A DNA stretch of 59,735 bases from JACOVP01 sp964390715. Its GTDB lineage: Archaea > Nanobdellota > Nanobdellia > SCGC-AAA011-G17 > UBA489. This document shows, piece after piece, positions 17,739-27,300 of the stretch; position 1 is the first letter of the stretch, and each line of letters opens with the position of its first letter. The translations under genes and the position numbers were made by a program. The stretch spans positions 1-59,735 of the forward strand of contig CAYMIM010000016.1 in assembly GCA_964390715.1 (NCBI GenBank), in the 5' to 3' direction. Below the pieces are notes generated by a model. That model was not told the DNA's origin, ran no database searches, and saw only the letters and a program-made list of their open reading frames with translations.

Positions 17739-19327
17739 TGCTGTTGCTCCAAAATCAATGGAAGGTCTTTCTTCAAACGTTCTTTAAGCTTTTCTTCTAA
17801 CTCTGTTTTTTTAGCACCTGTGATAGCAGATAACGAAGATGCCAATTCAGGGATATAATTATCGAATAAGGACGCACGCTCTTTTTGCTCTCGCATACGA
17901 ACGGTCTTTCTGACAAAGGCGTAGAGCTTTCTTCCTACTTCTTGGACTGCTAATTTTATTTCTTTAATAATCTCTGGATAATGTGCGATAGCTTCTTTAG
18001 ACTCTGAGGTAAATGGCACCCAGACAGAGACAATATGCACTACAATGACCGCGGGACCAGAAGGGATTCCACCCTTACTTTGATCAAGACCATAATTTCT
18101 CCATACTGTATTAATAATGGAACGAGTCATCGCGCAGGCTGATTGCTGATACTGCAAGGGAACTTTATTAGCGAAACGAACTAGCCTAACTAACTCTTCT
18201 TTAGGTAGAGAACCTCCATAAGCTATCGCAGCTTCTATTTGAAATGGGATACCACGATAGACTGATGGAGAGCGAGTCGTTGAAGCGTAAAATTCCGCTG
18301 GAAATTCTTTCTTTAGTGACGCTGTTAAAATTTCTTCTCCAATTGGACTGAGACAATCTGTAGGAGGAGCCATAATTTTTGTTTCTTGAATAGATTTGAA
18401 TAACTTCTCCGCTTGTTCATGTGTAATATCATCAGGTTTTATTTCTTGAGGCACTTGCGCTTTGTTCAAGATCTCATGCGCGACGTTTGAGGAAACACGA
18501 GAGAATTCATTCGTGAAGAATTGCAAGATAGTTTTCGCTTTTGTTCCCTTCATCATCTGCATTAAGGCACCGAGCTCTACACCATGAGGATGCGGCTGGA
18601 TTTTCTTCGCCTGCGCGGGCATTTGATTTGTCGCGCGCTTGTATCCTATTTTTTCTTTGAGAGGGTTGATGTACATAAATTCCGCGTGTGGATTAGAAAT
18701 AGCGCTTTGTTTCATATATTCGTCGACACTTAATTTTCCTTTCTGGTATTTTCCTTCCAAGTCAATTTCAACACGCGTACCGTGCTGCTTGTTGAGCCAC
18801 TCGATTTCCTTTTCCACAAGCACATCTGGCTCGTTTTTCGCAGTGTCGATACGCAATTGCAAGAAGTTTGCTGGGTGCTTTGCGTCTATACGGGAAGTGA
18901 TATGAGCTGGCTTTCCTGTGGTTAATTGACCATAGAGGATGGATGCTGAAACTCCTATGCCTTGCTGTCCGCGACCTTGCTTCATGGCATGGAACTTGCT
19001 TCCATAAAGCAAACGGGCAAAGACGTTGGGGAGCTGCTCTTTGGTGATTCCTGGACCATTATCCTCGACAATGATCAAGAATTTATTTTCCGCGGTCTGA
19101 CGAATTTCTACTAGAATTTCTGGCAAGACACGCATTTCCTCGCAGGCATCAAGAGCATTGTCCACTAATTCCTTGACTGTCGTTGATAAAGCCTTGAGTG
19201 GATTATCAAAGCCAAGCAAATGTCTGTTCTTGAGAAAAAATTCCGAGACGCTGACTTGCTTTTGCTCTTTTGCTAACTCTTGCGCCTTAATTTTAGTTGT
19301 TTCTCTTTTTTCTTTTGCTTGAGCCAC
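17735..19327 (-). CDS. top6B: DNA topoisomerase VI subunit B
   Basis: The ATPase subunit of Topo VI, with GHKL motifs: N box KELVDNALDAC (Asn ~57), G1 EDNGPGI, and G2 GRGQQGIGVSAS. Lysine-containing transducer segments follow (QSACAMTRSI, LDQSKGGIPSGPA). ATP-driven dimerisation gates strand passage through the A subunit. Length is 530, normal for the family. The start ATG at 19325-19327 has a poly-charged leader (MAQAKEKRETTK). It precedes top6A with a 4-nt overlap. Upstream, 43 nt away, lies the KH-domain gene, so Topo VI may be cotranscribed with aIF1A and Pno1 genes. Confidence 0.97.
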   Translation of the reverse strand: MAQAKEKRETTKIKAQELAKEQKQVSVSEFFLKNRHLLGFDNPLKALSTTVKELVDNALDACEEMRVLPEILVEIRQTAENKFLIIVEDNGPGITKEQLPNVFARLLYGSKFHAMKQGRGQQGIGVSASILYGQLTTGKPAHITSRIDAKHPANFLQLRIDTAKNEPDVLVEKEIEWLNKQHGTRVEIDLEGKYQKGKLSVDEYMKQSAISNPHAEFMYINPLKEKIGYKRATNQMPAQAKKIQPHPHGVELGALMQMMKGTKAKTILQFFTNEFSRVSSNVAHEILNKAQVPQEIKPDDITHEQAEKLFKSIQETKIMAPPTDCLSPIGEEILTASLKKEFPAEFYASTTRSPSVYRGIPFQIEAAIAYGGSLPKEELVRLVRFANKVPLQYQQSACAMTRSIINTVWRNYGLDQSKGGIPSGPAVIVVHIVSVWVPFTSESKEAIAHYPEIIKEIKLAVQEVGRKLYAFVRKTVRMREQKERASLFDNYIPELASSLSAITGAKKTELEEKLKERLKKDLPLILEQQQ

Positions 19328-19370
19328 GAATGGGTTCTCTTTTCATGGCTTTATAAATTTTACCTGAGAA

Positions 19371-19889
19371 TTAATTTTTCAAATTTCTCATTTGCGATTC
19401 AATAAAATGATAAACATTACCATGCGGCGAGCCATTTAATAACTTTTCAACAGCTTGTCGCGCGATATGCACTTCCTCTACTGTGCCAATTACCGCCGCG
19501 GTTCTTCCAAGCACCGCGATATAAGTGTTAGTCAATTTTTCCAACATCATTCTCGCTTTCCCTCCTGTACCTATGACTCTTGCGCGAATGCGCTGCATTC
19601 TCGCTTTGGAATCTTTGGAGAAATCACGCAAGTCTATAATCTCCAAATGGAAATTATCTTTCGCCAATAACATAGCGATTTCAGGATTGAAGCCCCGAGC
19701 TATCGCCCGAACAATGGGTGTCGCGATAAAAGTATTAAAGCTATCTTCCGCAGTTATGTATACTTCCCCTTCTTTAGTGACCCGTATCTTTGTCTTTGTT
19801 TTCTGCTGAATCGCACGCTTAGTCTCTCCCTTTTTCCCAATTAAGACAGCCATACGCTCTTTTGGTATCTTTATTTCTTCTTCGAACAT
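19371..19889 (-). CDS. KH-domain rRNA-processing protein (Pno1/Dim2-like)
   Basis: Two KH-like modules are visible: the first with MAVLIGKKGETKRAIQQKT (GxxG loop GKKG), the second with RVIGTGGKARMMLEKLT leading to YIAVLGRTAAVIG. This two-KH layout and the length of 172 match the archaeal Pno1/Dim2 (KRR1-like) family, which binds 16S rRNA near its 3' end and aids small-subunit maturation with Nob1 and Dim1. It starts 1 nt after the stop of the aIF1A gene, an arrangement frequent in archaea (aIF1A, Rio1, Pno1 clusters). A Rio1 kinase gene is not present between them here. Confidence 0.9.
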   Translation of the reverse strand: MFEEEIKIPKERMAVLIGKKGETKRAIQQKTKTKIRVTKEGEVYITAEDSFNTFIATPIVRAIARGFNPEIAMLLAKDNFHLEIIDLRDFSKDSKARMQRIRARVIGTGGKARMMLEKLTNTYIAVLGRTAAVIGTVEEVHIARQAVEKLLNGSPHGNVYHFIESQMRNLKN

Positions 19890-19890
19890 G

Positions 19891-20235
19891 TTAGAATTCT
19901 TGGAACTCTTCCAATTGCTTTAGATATCCATTTCTCTGCAACCAACCGACTTGTGTTTGCTTATATTTGAATATAATGTCACCTTTTTCATCGCCACCTA
20001 ATTCCCAAGGCTCTACCAGCAGCGTGTCTCCTTCCTGCACCCATATTTTTCTCTTTAAGCGACCAGGAATTCTACAGATTCTTGTTTTTCCATCCAAGCA
20101 ACGAACCCGCATGCGAGAAGCACCTAGACGCTGATCGAGAATGCCCAAAGTTTCTTTATCCCTTGGCAGACGAACACGCCTGATTTCTTCAGCAATTTGC
20201 TGTTGCCTTTCTAATTCTTCTTTCTTTCGTGACAT
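19891..20235 (-). CDS. eif1a: Translation initiation factor aIF1A
   Basis: A single S1-like OB fold with the family signature: LGASRMRVRCLDGKTRICRIPGRLKRKIWVQEGD, followed by VEPWELGGDEKGDIIFKY. A charged N-terminal helix of ~25 residues precedes it. aIF1A binds the ribosomal A site of the 30S subunit and assists initiator tRNA positioning and start-codon choice. Length (114) is standard. The stop lies 1 nt before the Pno1-like gene, so the two are cotranscribed. The C-terminal extension of eukaryotic eIF1A is absent, as expected in archaea. Confidence 0.96.
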   Translation of the reverse strand: MSRKKEELERQQQIAEEIRRVRLPRDKETLGILDQRLGASRMRVRCLDGKTRICRIPGRLKRKIWVQEGDTLLVEPWELGGDEKGDIIFKYKQTQVGWLQRNGYLKQLEEFQEF

Positions 20236-20284
20236 AGATATTTTAAGAACGAGATAGGCAATTTATAAAGGTATTGCTCTTTCG

Positions 20285-22606
20285 CTATTTCAAGAGCGTA
20301 AATACGTAATAGAGGATAATCAGCATCAAGAGAACTAACCCTATGTTTATTGCTAAAAGTCCCGCTGTCATTGTTCTTCCACATTTTCCTTCCTCGCATC
20401 TGCCTACTTTACATTCATAAGCATCCGCGCATGTTTCCCCATTTTTTTTCAAGGGAACTAGAAGCCCTGATTTACCACAATATAATGTACCTACGAGTGT
20501 GCCAAAGGTAAGACAATTTTTCTTTCCTTTTTCCAAAGTTTGCCAGCACCCATTACAAGACTCTTCCTGCTTTTCTTGAGGAGCACAAATCTTTGGGCAA
20601 GGACCTCCACAATCAGCGCCTTCTTCTCCTTGATTTTTTATACCGTCGTTACAAGTTGGACACGCACCACATGAACCACCACAATCAATGCCTGTCTCAT
20701 CGCTGTCTTGTTTTCCGTTTGTACATTGCGTTTCTTTTGACTCTTCTACTTTCGTTTGGATTTTTACTCCTGTGCCCACATCAAGAACTACTTTCCCAAA
20801 AAGCTGAGACTGTGGATAATCTATAGTTAATGTATCTGCCTTGTCTGCGCTTGAAAGCAAATCAACACGAACTCCATAATTTGACAACCCTAGTATATGA
20901 CTAGCTCCGGACTTTACTGTAGTCAAACTTCCGACAGTTTCCGAAAGACCTACAAGCGTTGTTTGTGATGTCTGTATGGTGAACGTGAGCGTCTCAGAAG
21001 TTGTCGATTCATCGAATTGACTGCCATCAGTTGTTAATGTAAGATCATATGGCGCCACTGGACTGTTTGTCGCTCCTGGATCAAGAATGCCTCCTCCTTT
21101 AGTGATAATATCCATAGCATCTGTGTTTGAGACATCGCCATCACCGTTGAGATCGATCGCTAAGCGGTTTGGTGATGCCTCTTCAATATAAAATTTTGTG
21201 GTTATAGATCCTATAGATAGTGTTCCTTCTCCCAAAGTACCGGCATTTGATGAATTACTGTAACTAAATGTTTTTTGAGAACCACCGACTTCAGTAAAGA
21301 TGATAGTATTTGTCTCGTTATTTACTGAATCGTAGGTTAGGACATAGGTTTTTCCATTTTTAGCGTTTGCTGTGGTTAAGACGAAGTAATCATTTCTCTC
21401 TATGCCGAAATCTGTTGCGCTTGCTCCTTCAACGATGAAAAGATCTCTAGTACTCTCTCCTAACTTAAAAGTAGAACCTTTATTTGAAATAAAAGGAATG
21501 CTAATCTGTTTATCTTCACTTGAAGTAAATTCTAACCTATACTCGTCATCTGCATTTGCAGGGACAAGCTTTATTTTGCTTACAGATGTTGATTCAAGAC
21601 CTGTAAAACGAATATCCCAATCCGCAATCATCCCTTGTGATTCCTTCAAAGATTTTTTTACTCCTTCTCCAGCTTTTACATATACTGCGATTGGATTAGT
21701 CAAGCGATATTTTATTGAGGCTATCTTAAACACATCTCCGACCAGTGATGCCGCGACTTTAACAAACCCATTCTCAATCTTCACCTTGTTGAGACTAACA
21801 TCTCTTGTAAATGTATCATCTTCATAATTTTCATCTGTTATTTCTAGGACGCTGGCACCGATAAAGAACTTGACACCACTTCCCTTAGGATCATTACTGT
21901 TAGGGATTACGTCACTAACTCCTATAAAGATTCCTGCGTCCATATTCGCTATTTCTCCTTTCTTCAATTGCTGTATCTCCTTACCATCTACTTTAAACTT
22001 GACACTTTTTGTCGCTAGCTCTATGCTTGTGATCTCGATTTCATAGGCTTTTTCCCCGAGTGTATACACTTTCTTTTCTTGCTGACGCAACAAGTCATTA
22101 ATCGCCCCTTTTGCGAGCACTAGATGAATTTCACGATTTTCCACCAAAGAATCAATGATAGTATACTCATCATTCAGGAAAGATATCTTAACATCATCCA
22201 ATCCATCGAGACGTGTTGCTGTTATTTTACTCTTTAAGCCTTCATCAAAAGTAATATGCCATTCAAAGAACGCATCAGTTACTGCAGTTCCTGGATTGAA
22301 CACTAAAAATTCCCCTACTTCATCCGTATCTGTTGATCTGGTAAATCTTATAGATGATGTATTTAATGCTGTAGTTACATCTCTAAATCGCAAGAATTGC
22401 GCGTATTTTGTTACTCCTTCCTTTGTGCTGACTGATCCTGCTTTTATATCGCCGAGCTGCGCTGTTGTTACGGCTTCAAGAACATCTCCCATCGCTTCAC
22501 CAACACCCATCTTATCTGTTGCTCCTTTGAAGTCGAATGAGCCCGCGGCAACAAGAGCAATACCTAAGAGCAAAAACATTACTGGAGTCAGAATTACTTT
22601 TTTCAT
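20285..22606 (-). CDS. S-layer-like surface protein with C-terminal membrane anchor
   Basis: The chosen start (MKKVILTPVMFLLLGIALVAAG) is a signal peptide directly after a GAGGT Shine-Dalgarno-like motif; an ATG at 22630 lies too near the TATA box (TTATATAA, ~22641-22651). The ectodomain is ~700 residues of beta-rich sequence beginning SFDFKG. It includes a dockerin/EF-hand-like calcium loop (DLNGDGDVSNTDAMDI, near residue 500) and near the C-terminus two Cys-rich repeats (TGIDCGGSCGAC and EGADCGGPCP). A single TM helix (LLAINIGLVLLMLIILYYVF) ends the protein. The architecture fits the main S-layer protein of DPANN-type archaea. It is monocistronic with a strong TATA, consistent with high expression. 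Confidence 0.75.
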   Translation of the reverse strand: MKKVILTPVMFLLLGIALVAAGSFDFKGATDKMGVGEAMGDVLEAVTTAQLGDIKAGSVSTKEGVTKYAQFLRFRDVTTALNTSSIRFTRSTDTDEVGEFLVFNPGTAVTDAFFEWHITFDEGLKSKITATRLDGLDDVKISFLNDEYTIIDSLVENREIHLVLAKGAINDLLRQQEKKVYTLGEKAYEIEITSIELATKSVKFKVDGKEIQQLKKGEIANMDAGIFIGVSDVIPNSNDPKGSGVKFFIGASVLEITDENYEDDTFTRDVSLNKVKIENGFVKVAASLVGDVFKIASIKYRLTNPIAVYVKAGEGVKKSLKESQGMIADWDIRFTGLESTSVSKIKLVPANADDEYRLEFTSSEDKQISIPFISNKGSTFKLGESTRDLFIVEGASATDFGIERNDYFVLTTANAKNGKTYVLTYDSVNNETNTIIFTEVGGSQKTFSYSNSSNAGTLGEGTLSIGSITTKFYIEEASPNRLAIDLNGDGDVSNTDAMDIITKGGGILDPGATNSPVAPYDLTLTTDGSQFDESTTSETLTFTIQTSQTTLVGLSETVGSLTTVKSGASHILGLSNYGVRVDLLSSADKADTLTIDYPQSQLFGKVVLDVGTGVKIQTKVEESKETQCTNGKQDSDETGIDCGGSCGACPTCNDGIKNQGEEGADCGGPCPKICAPQEKQEESCNGCWQTLEKGKKNCLTFGTLVGTLYCGKSGLLVPLKKNGETCADAYECKVGRCEEGKCGRTMTAGLLAINIGLVLLMLIILYYVFTLLK

Positions 22607-22651
22607 CATACCTCTTTTCTCATTTCTCAAAGTTTCAATTCTTTATATAAT

Positions 22652-22960
22652 TTACTGTTTTAAGCGGAAAAGGACTGTCGCGCGATACAGAACAACGCCC
22701 GTCTGCCTATCTAGCTTATTTATTTTTTTTGAGATAGTAAGCTTTCCGTCAAATCTATCATTCAGTTTCTTACCCAAGGCTCTCGCGAAACGCTGCGATG
22801 AGAGAAAAAAATCCACTCCTGTTTTCAACTCCTCTGTTCTAGTGAGGAATACATCTTTTCTTTTTCCTACTTCAGCCACTATGAATTGCAATACTTCCTG
22901 CTTGAAGGGGCGCAACTGAATAATCGCCTCGTAATAGTTATTATGTGTAGGCTTGCGCAT
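22652..22960 (-). CDS. Stand-alone NMD3-type domain protein
   Basis: The ~102 residues match the internal part of archaeal/eukaryotic NMD3: NNYYEAIIQLR at the start, then KTGVDFFLSSQRFARALGKKL, and DRQTGVVLYRATVLFRL at the end. Full NMD3 has N-terminal CxxC zinc pairs before this region, and those are absent here. NMD3 acts on the large ribosomal subunit. The zinc-finger part may be encoded elsewhere. ATG at 22960 is preferred over the GTG at 22969; both overlap the end of the DUF424 gene by 20 nt or more, showing tight coupling. The linkage aIF2beta-DUF424-NMD3 supports a ribosome-related role. Confidence 0.85.
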   Translation of the reverse strand: MRKPTHNNYYEAIIQLRPFKQEVLQFIVAEVGKRKDVFLTRTEELKTGVDFFLSSQRFARALGKKLNDRFDGKLTISKKINKLDRQTGVVLYRATVLFRLKQ

Positions 22961-23228
22961 GTGGCACACCCGCTATCAGTTTAATATTCTCTTTGGTAAT
23001 AATACCCAATTTAATTCCCAAATTGACTGCCTCTCCCCCCATCATATTCACATTTGTTGCCTGTTTCAGCAGTGGTTTTATTTTTGTACTATTCATTTTT
23101 TCTCCCTTATAGAAATGCTCTGAGATTTTTACTTGATATTTTTCATCTTTCAATGTTTTTCCAAGAAGATTTTCATCACAGATCGCAAGAACATCACCAT
23201 TTTGTGATTTGTGCAGCTTGACGTACAT
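22941..23228 (-). CDS. DUF424 family archaeal protein
   Basis: A 95-residue archaea-specific protein with the DUF424 pattern: YVKLHKSQNGDVLAICDENLLGK, EHFYKGEKM, then NMMGGEAVNLGIKLGII, ending in GVPHAQ. The fold is small alpha/beta and cytosolic. Function is unknown; the family is widely conserved in archaea and typically next to translation genes. Here it begins 1 nt after the aIF2-beta stop and overlaps the NMD3-type gene at its 3' end. That setting suggests a role in initiation or large-subunit maturation, but this is only contextual. Confidence 0.9.
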   Translation of the reverse strand: MYVKLHKSQNGDVLAICDENLLGKTLKDEKYQVKISEHFYKGEKMNSTKIKPLLKQATNVNMMGGEAVNLGIKLGIITKENIKLIAGVPHAQAYT

Positions 23229-23229
23229 G

Positions 23230-23640
23230 TTATCTTCCTTTTACTGGTTGTTTTGCTCCACACGCCGTACATTTCATGAATGTTACGCGGTCCTCTTTTA
23301 GCAGCTGAGTATCTGGCTTACCACATTCCCTACAAAGCACAAGATCCTTGCAGAACTGTGTTATCTTCGCGTTGATCAATTGTGAAGCTAACTTTCTCCC
23401 TAATACGAGGCGTGGACCATCGAGGACAGCTGGTGTCGCTAGTTCGCGCTGGATATATTTTAAAAGCTCGCTCGGATCACGACGAATGACTGAACAAATT
23501 TGACTAAAATTAGTTATGACTGTTTTCACACCTTGGATATGCCCTGTCACCTTAGGTATTTCAAAACGTTCCGCGCTTGTTTTTACTTCTGGCAGGTGTT
23601 CTTTCGCTTTTTTAAGTAGTTCTATGTAGTTGAATTCCAT
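23230..23640 (-). CDS. eif2b: Translation initiation factor aIF2 subunit beta
   Basis: The three parts of archaeal aIF2-beta are present in 136 residues: an N-terminal helix region, the alpha/beta domain (TVITNFSQICSVIRRDPSELLKYIQRELATPAVLDGPRLVLGRK in pieces), and a C-terminal zinc ribbon with CRECG and CTACG pairs. With aIF2-gamma and aIF2-alpha it delivers Met-tRNAi to the small subunit. Length is typical. It sits between the RPA-like gene (41 nt upstream) and DUF424 (1 nt downstream), in the MCM-headed cluster. Confidence 0.96.
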   Translation of the reverse strand: MEFNYIELLKKAKEHLPEVKTSAERFEIPKVTGHIQGVKTVITNFSQICSVIRRDPSELLKYIQRELATPAVLDGPRLVLGRKLASQLINAKITQFCKDLVLCRECGKPDTQLLKEDRVTFMKCTACGAKQPVKGR

Positions 23641-23681
23641 AGAGGAAACCGCGGATTAGACCTATTTAAACCTTCTCTTGC

Positions 23682-24368
23682 TTAAATGATTTTGAGCACT
23701 CCTGGACGTGACATATAGATTTCACCTTCTTTAATGAGCTCCTCGATTATTTTCTCAGCCGCTTCCTCTTCTGTTTCTGAAGTTTGAATAAGCATATCAA
23801 TATCCATGCCCAGCTCTCCTTGACTTTCCAGTACATTAAGTATTTTTTGTCTCGCGATCTCATTTCCTGACAATGGAGCATGTGTCGCGATAAGCTCTTC
23901 ACGCGTCTCACGATTATTTGGCTCTACTATTATTTGAGGAATTTGTTTTTTTGGCAAGACATTTCCCCTCATCTGCACCAGCTCCGCTTTCCTGACTTTC
24001 ATCCACGCAGCATTCCCTAATTTTTTTACAATTTCCGGCACAAGGTAAATTTCATTTTGATATTGTTTTGGTCTGCCAATAACTAAAATGGAATCTCCTA
24101 TATTTAATCCAGCTACTACTTTGACATCTTCCTTGAACGCGCGAATCGCGATCTGCGCACTACCATCTTCAATAGTTATTGTCGCGTAATCAACTGTCGC
24201 GTTGGTAAATACTTCGGTAATTGTTCCAAGAATATTGACGCGAGCTACCTTCACTCCCTTTACATCCAAGTAATTAGGCTCCCATTCACCCTCTTCACGA
24301 ATATAGTCAGCGTCAACTATTTCCGCTATCCAGAGTTTGTAGGCAGTCTGACGGCCTTGCATGGTCAT
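23682..24368 (-). CDS. RPA-like single-stranded DNA-binding protein with C-terminal wHTH
   Basis: The first ~150 residues form an OB fold: VARVNILGTITEVFTN, then YATITIEDGSAQIAIRAF, GDSILVIGRPKQYQNEIYLVP. After a linker rich in charged residues, the last ~60 residues are a winged helix (ARQKILNVLESQGELGMDIDMLI ... EGEIYMSRPGVLKII). This OB plus wHTH layout is that of RPA32/Rpa2-like subunits, which bind ssDNA and recruit repair and replication partners. It overlaps the MCM stop by 4 nt (ATGA), consistent with work at the replication fork. Partner large RPA subunits are not in the window; a separate small OB protein lies at 37034. Confidence 0.85.
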   Translation of the reverse strand: MTMQGRQTAYKLWIAEIVDADYIREEGEWEPNYLDVKGVKVARVNILGTITEVFTNATVDYATITIEDGSAQIAIRAFKEDVKVVAGLNIGDSILVIGRPKQYQNEIYLVPEIVKKLGNAAWMKVRKAELVQMRGNVLPKKQIPQIIVEPNNRETREELIATHAPLSGNEIARQKILNVLESQGELGMDIDMLIQTSETEEEAAEKIIEELIKEGEIYMSRPGVLKII

Positions 24369-27300
24369 AACTTCGAGATCCAGCCACGTTTTGGTTCATA
24401 AATCTCACCTTCTTTTTTTAGCTTCTCTAGGATCTCTTCAACCTGTGGTTCTGTTAAATTTTTTTCTCCTGCTTCTGCAAAAATATCTTCAATAGGGATT
24501 GTTTTCTTGCCACGAGCTTCCAATTCATGGATAATCTCTTTGATGACTAATATTTTGTTTCTTGTGGACGCTGGGACTCCTGTCGCTATTCTATCCATAT
24601 CAAACTGGCCAGTCTCGTAGTCGAAGCCGACCTGCATCATGCAGAATTTAAGAATCTTGATAGCATTACGCGCATCTTTTTTTGTGACTTGGTTGGACAA
24701 GCGAACACGAGCAGATCCTTCCGCTAAACGAACTAAAGCTTCCAATTGACGAGCAGAGATAGGGATTGGTTTTATTCCTCCCTGATCGCTAGAGTTAGCT
24801 GAGTTACGAAGACCTACATAAAACTCCTTGATTTCTTCTATAGCTCCTGGAGATAATTTTGGAAAAACATGTTGATGCACATATGCTATATACTTTCTTA
24901 ATATGTCTGTAGAAATTTCTTGCTCCTTAATTCCTGTGGCGTGCCCTTCTAAAATATGTGAAGCTATTTTCGCATCTGTCTCTTTATTAGGAATATCACG
25001 TACTGGAAAGATCAAGTCGAAACGGTTGATTAACGCTGGCGGTAAATTGATTTGCGCCGCGATTGGTTGGAAAGGATCAAAGCGACCTAACTTTGGGTTT
25101 GCCGCGGCCAAGACTGTAGTTTGCGCGCTTAGAGTCGCTTGAATATTCGCTTTACTAATAGTAACTTGCTGTTGCGCCATAGCTTCATGTAACGCTGATG
25201 TGTCTTCCATCGACATCTTGTCCATCTCATCAAGACAATTATGTACTATGACCCCATTGGCGACAAAATTATGTGTTTCTGGCACATAAATATCATAAAC
25301 ATATCCTTCATGAACTTGTTCTTCTATGTTTACAATTTCATCTATAAAATAATCTCTTGCTATGATTGTAGCTATTTGTCGCTTCATCTCTGAAGAGAGT
25401 ATGAGTTTTTGCATAATTTTTATCATCTGATCTCTTGAAGGCTCAATCAATCTGCGCTTATATCGATACAGAGTACTCCAAATTCCCTCCTTTACTAAAT
25501 GCGAGGTATTACTTTCATCAATTATCTTTTTTGCGATGGCCGCGATTGGAACGCCTGGAATTTTTTGACTGATACTTGAAATGTTTTTTCTTGTTGCTAA
25601 AATATCTTTGTTTTTTGCTTTTACCGAGTATTTTTCAATCTCTTTTTTGAGTGCCGCTACATCTGTTCTTCCTGTTAGTTCTACTAAGAAATAATTATTT
25701 TGTCTTATCAGTTTTCCGTAACAATCAAGTCTACGTAGAGCAAGAATAAAATTCATATTAGCCTCTTTATTTACTGTATCAAACATGAAGTCAATGTGCT
25801 GGACTTGATATTTCTTTTTTGTTTTCTCACTTGTTTTCGTGCTTATGCAACCGTCAGAGTCCATAACACCAGCAATAAAGGCCTTAAGTGTTTCATCGTC
25901 AAGGAGGAGAAGATTCGCTAGATTGTTTCCTGTAACGAAGGTATAAATATTTCCCAATAAATTACTTCCATGGTAGAAAATTTTACACTGCGAGTTTACT
26001 TCTTTTCCTCTGATAATTGATTTGGACAAATATTTAATATAAGAGATATCCTTGCCAAATACCTTTTTCCAGTGATAAGTAAACTGATTACTGTATGATT
26101 GGTGAATCAACGATTGTATCATTCTTATTTGTGTTCTTCTTTGTGAAATTTGTACGGTGCCGTCACCATACAGAAATCCTAAAATATATCCCAGACTTGG
26201 AGTGATGGTCGTTATTTCTAATCGTTCACCCCTATGTTTTCTCGAATAATTCAGCGTTTTATGCTTCCATTCCTGCTGTTTGTCTAAAAAAGAAAGTATT
26301 GTTTTCAGTTGTTTTAAAGTGAATTGTCGATTACCAGACAGATAAGAACGATCAAGATTAAAATATTTATTACATGACGCGAGTGTTGTAAATTTTTCCC
26401 TTAAACTTTTTTTTATATCATCTTTTTCTTCTTTATTAAGACTTACCTTCCACAGATCCGGCAAAATGTCAAATAAAACTATCTGCTCTTTTTTTTCTGG
26501 TAGTTTTAATGGCGCAATTACTTTATCCCCTATTCTAAATTCTTGCGCTGGCTTCCAAATTACATCACTTCCATTTAGTAGTTTATGCTCTGGCGTTAAT
26601 GTTAATGAGAATCCTGATCGAAAATGCAAAGTCATTATCTTATTTTTATATTTTTTTCTTCTAATTTTTGTCGCTCTTCCATTTTTCATTTGGAAAGCCT
26701 TTGTGTCAAATGTTGGGACCTTAATATTTAAATTGTGATATTCTATTTCCTCGCCAGCCTGCATTCCTAGCTGTTTTTTCTCTTCGTCAAAGAGTTCTTT
26801 TATCTTGACAATTTTATTATCCCCAACTATCTCTGTATCGGGGTGAAGACATAAAATTCCTTTATTAGCCAGTACAATAGCACCAGCCTCTAGAGCCCAA
26901 CCCCTCATAAATTCATCTTTGACCACGGAAGCAGTAATACCCGCAGCGCTCGCGCCACGACCCGCAACATATCTGGCACGAGGAGCCATCTTTGAGATAA
27001 AGGTTAGTAATGTAGATTTAGCCGCGCCAGGATCTCCTACGAGAAGGATGTGCATATCACCACGGACTGATGTACCATCAGAACGCTCTTTGCGAACTCC
27101 CCCCATCAATTGCAATACCAAGGCGCCTTTAATTTCCTCATGACCATAGACAGAAGGAGCAATGGAATTAATTAGCTTTTGATACACATTAGCGTCATTA
27201 GCCAATTCTTTTATTTTCTGCTCATCTTCCTGTGTAATATCAATATCATCATAGGTTTGCTGGACTGACTCAATAGAATTTGTTTCCAAAGCAAGATCAT

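Noticed and set aside
22155..22919. 254-codon + strand frame opposite the S-layer-like and NMD3-type genes
   Set aside because: Ser/Thr/Ile-rich shadow of two well-supported minus-strand genes, with no promoter or motif.
25238..26851. Intein endonuclease as a separate gene
   Set aside because: It is in frame with MCM on both sides, has splice-site residues Cys1, HN and Cys+1, and no start signals of its own.
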